The translations under genes were made by a program, and so were the position numbers. A DNA stretch of 5,326 nt from Gemmatimonadota bacterium (GTDB taxonomy: Bacteria; Gemmatimonadota; Gemmatimonadetes; Gemmatimonadales; Gemmatimonadaceae). The notes beneath the pieces were generated by a model that was given only the letters and a program-made list of their open reading frames with translations, had not been told where the DNA came from and did no database searches. Shown here piece by piece: positions 5,119 through 5,326 of this stretch (its first letter is position 1; each line of letters opens with the position of its first letter). The stretch spans positions 1 to 5,326 of the forward strand of contig JAHFCS010000179.1 in NCBI GenBank assembly GCA_023249395.1. The letters are read 5' to 3'.

Positions 5119-5326
5119 CTACGACACGCCCAGGTGCGCATCGATGTTGGCCGCCGCATCGCGCCCCTCGCGGATTGCCCACACGATGAGCGACGCGCCG
5201 CGACGAACGTCGCCTGCGGCGAATACACCCGGAATGCTGGTGCGATGTTTGTCATCTGTTCGCACCGTGCCTATTTCCGTCAACTCGACGCCGAGCTGAG
5301 TCAACAGTCCGTCGCCCGGCGGACCG
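5119..5326 (-). CDS. gltD: Glutamate synthase small subunit GltD, C-terminal part
   Basis: The last 68 codons of a gene that begins beyond the right edge. The visible protein reads GPPGDGLLTQLGVELTEIG, then TVRTDDKHRTSIPGVFAAGDVRRG, then ASLIVWAIREGRDAAANIDAHLGVS. The GVFAAGD segment and following RRGASLIVWAIREGR are the FAD-binding end of the NADPH-dependent glutamate synthase beta subunit, which passes electrons from NADPH to the large subunit GltB for glutamate formation from glutamine and 2-oxoglutarate. Related enzymes (other pyridine nucleotide-disulfide oxidoreductases) share GVFAAGD, but the RRG-SLIVWAIREGR continuation is characteristic of GltD. The frame is open through the edge, so no start is assigned. 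The gene is convergent with the S9 peptidase, with stops only 2 bp apart. Confidence 0.9.
   Translation of the reverse strand, partial: GPPGDGLLTQLGVELTEIGTVRTDDKHRTSIPGVFAAGDVRRGASLIVWAIREGRDAAANIDAHLGVS

Overview
The window is GC-rich (with one AT-rich promoter region) and densely coded, and every gene is bacterial. Gene content (a secreted S9 peptidase, a free-standing DUF542 protein, DUF302 and OsmC proteins) suggests a free-living environmental bacterium, perhaps of the Gemmatimonadota/Acidobacteriota type. That placement is inference and no marker here proves it.

Layout. (1) Positions 1-761, minus strand: a probable nitric-oxide or iron-sulfur stress operon. An Rrf2-family regulator with an Fe-S cysteine triad is followed by a free-standing DUF542 (ScdA/RIC N-terminal) protein, then by the first 17 codons of a third gene that overlaps the DUF542 stop as ATGA and runs off the left edge. 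(2) Positions 762-946: a divergent intergenic region with a nested, nearly symmetric inverted repeat just upstream of the Rrf2 gene and a separate short stem-loop nearer the next gene. (3) Positions 947-1606, plus strand: a PAQR/hemolysin III family seven-helix membrane protein (TrhA). (4) Positions 1641-2959: a compact divergent module. An ArsR-family repressor and an OsmC-family peroxidase-like protein run leftward and a DUF302 protein runs rightward. Between them lies an AT-rich region with two well-formed, face-to-face sigma-70 type promoters whose -10 elements coincide with an inverted repeat. (5) Positions 3002-5116, plus strand: a complete secreted S9-family (prolyl oligopeptidase clan) serine peptidase with signal peptide, beta-propeller and catalytic triad. 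(6) Positions 5119-5326, minus strand: the C-terminal end of the glutamate synthase small subunit (GltD), convergent with the peptidase and only 2 bp from it.

How the parts relate. Regions 1 and 4 look like two small, locally regulated stress modules, each with its own cysteine-bearing regulator and a palindromic candidate operator at its promoter. The first is consistent with NO/Fe-S damage sensing, the second with thiol, peroxide or reactive-sulfur sensing. TrhA, the S9 peptidase and GltD appear to be ordinary neighbours. No RNA genes, mobile elements or CRISPR arrays were seen. The most interesting material is regulatory DNA and the architecture of the two stress modules, not a new enzyme system.
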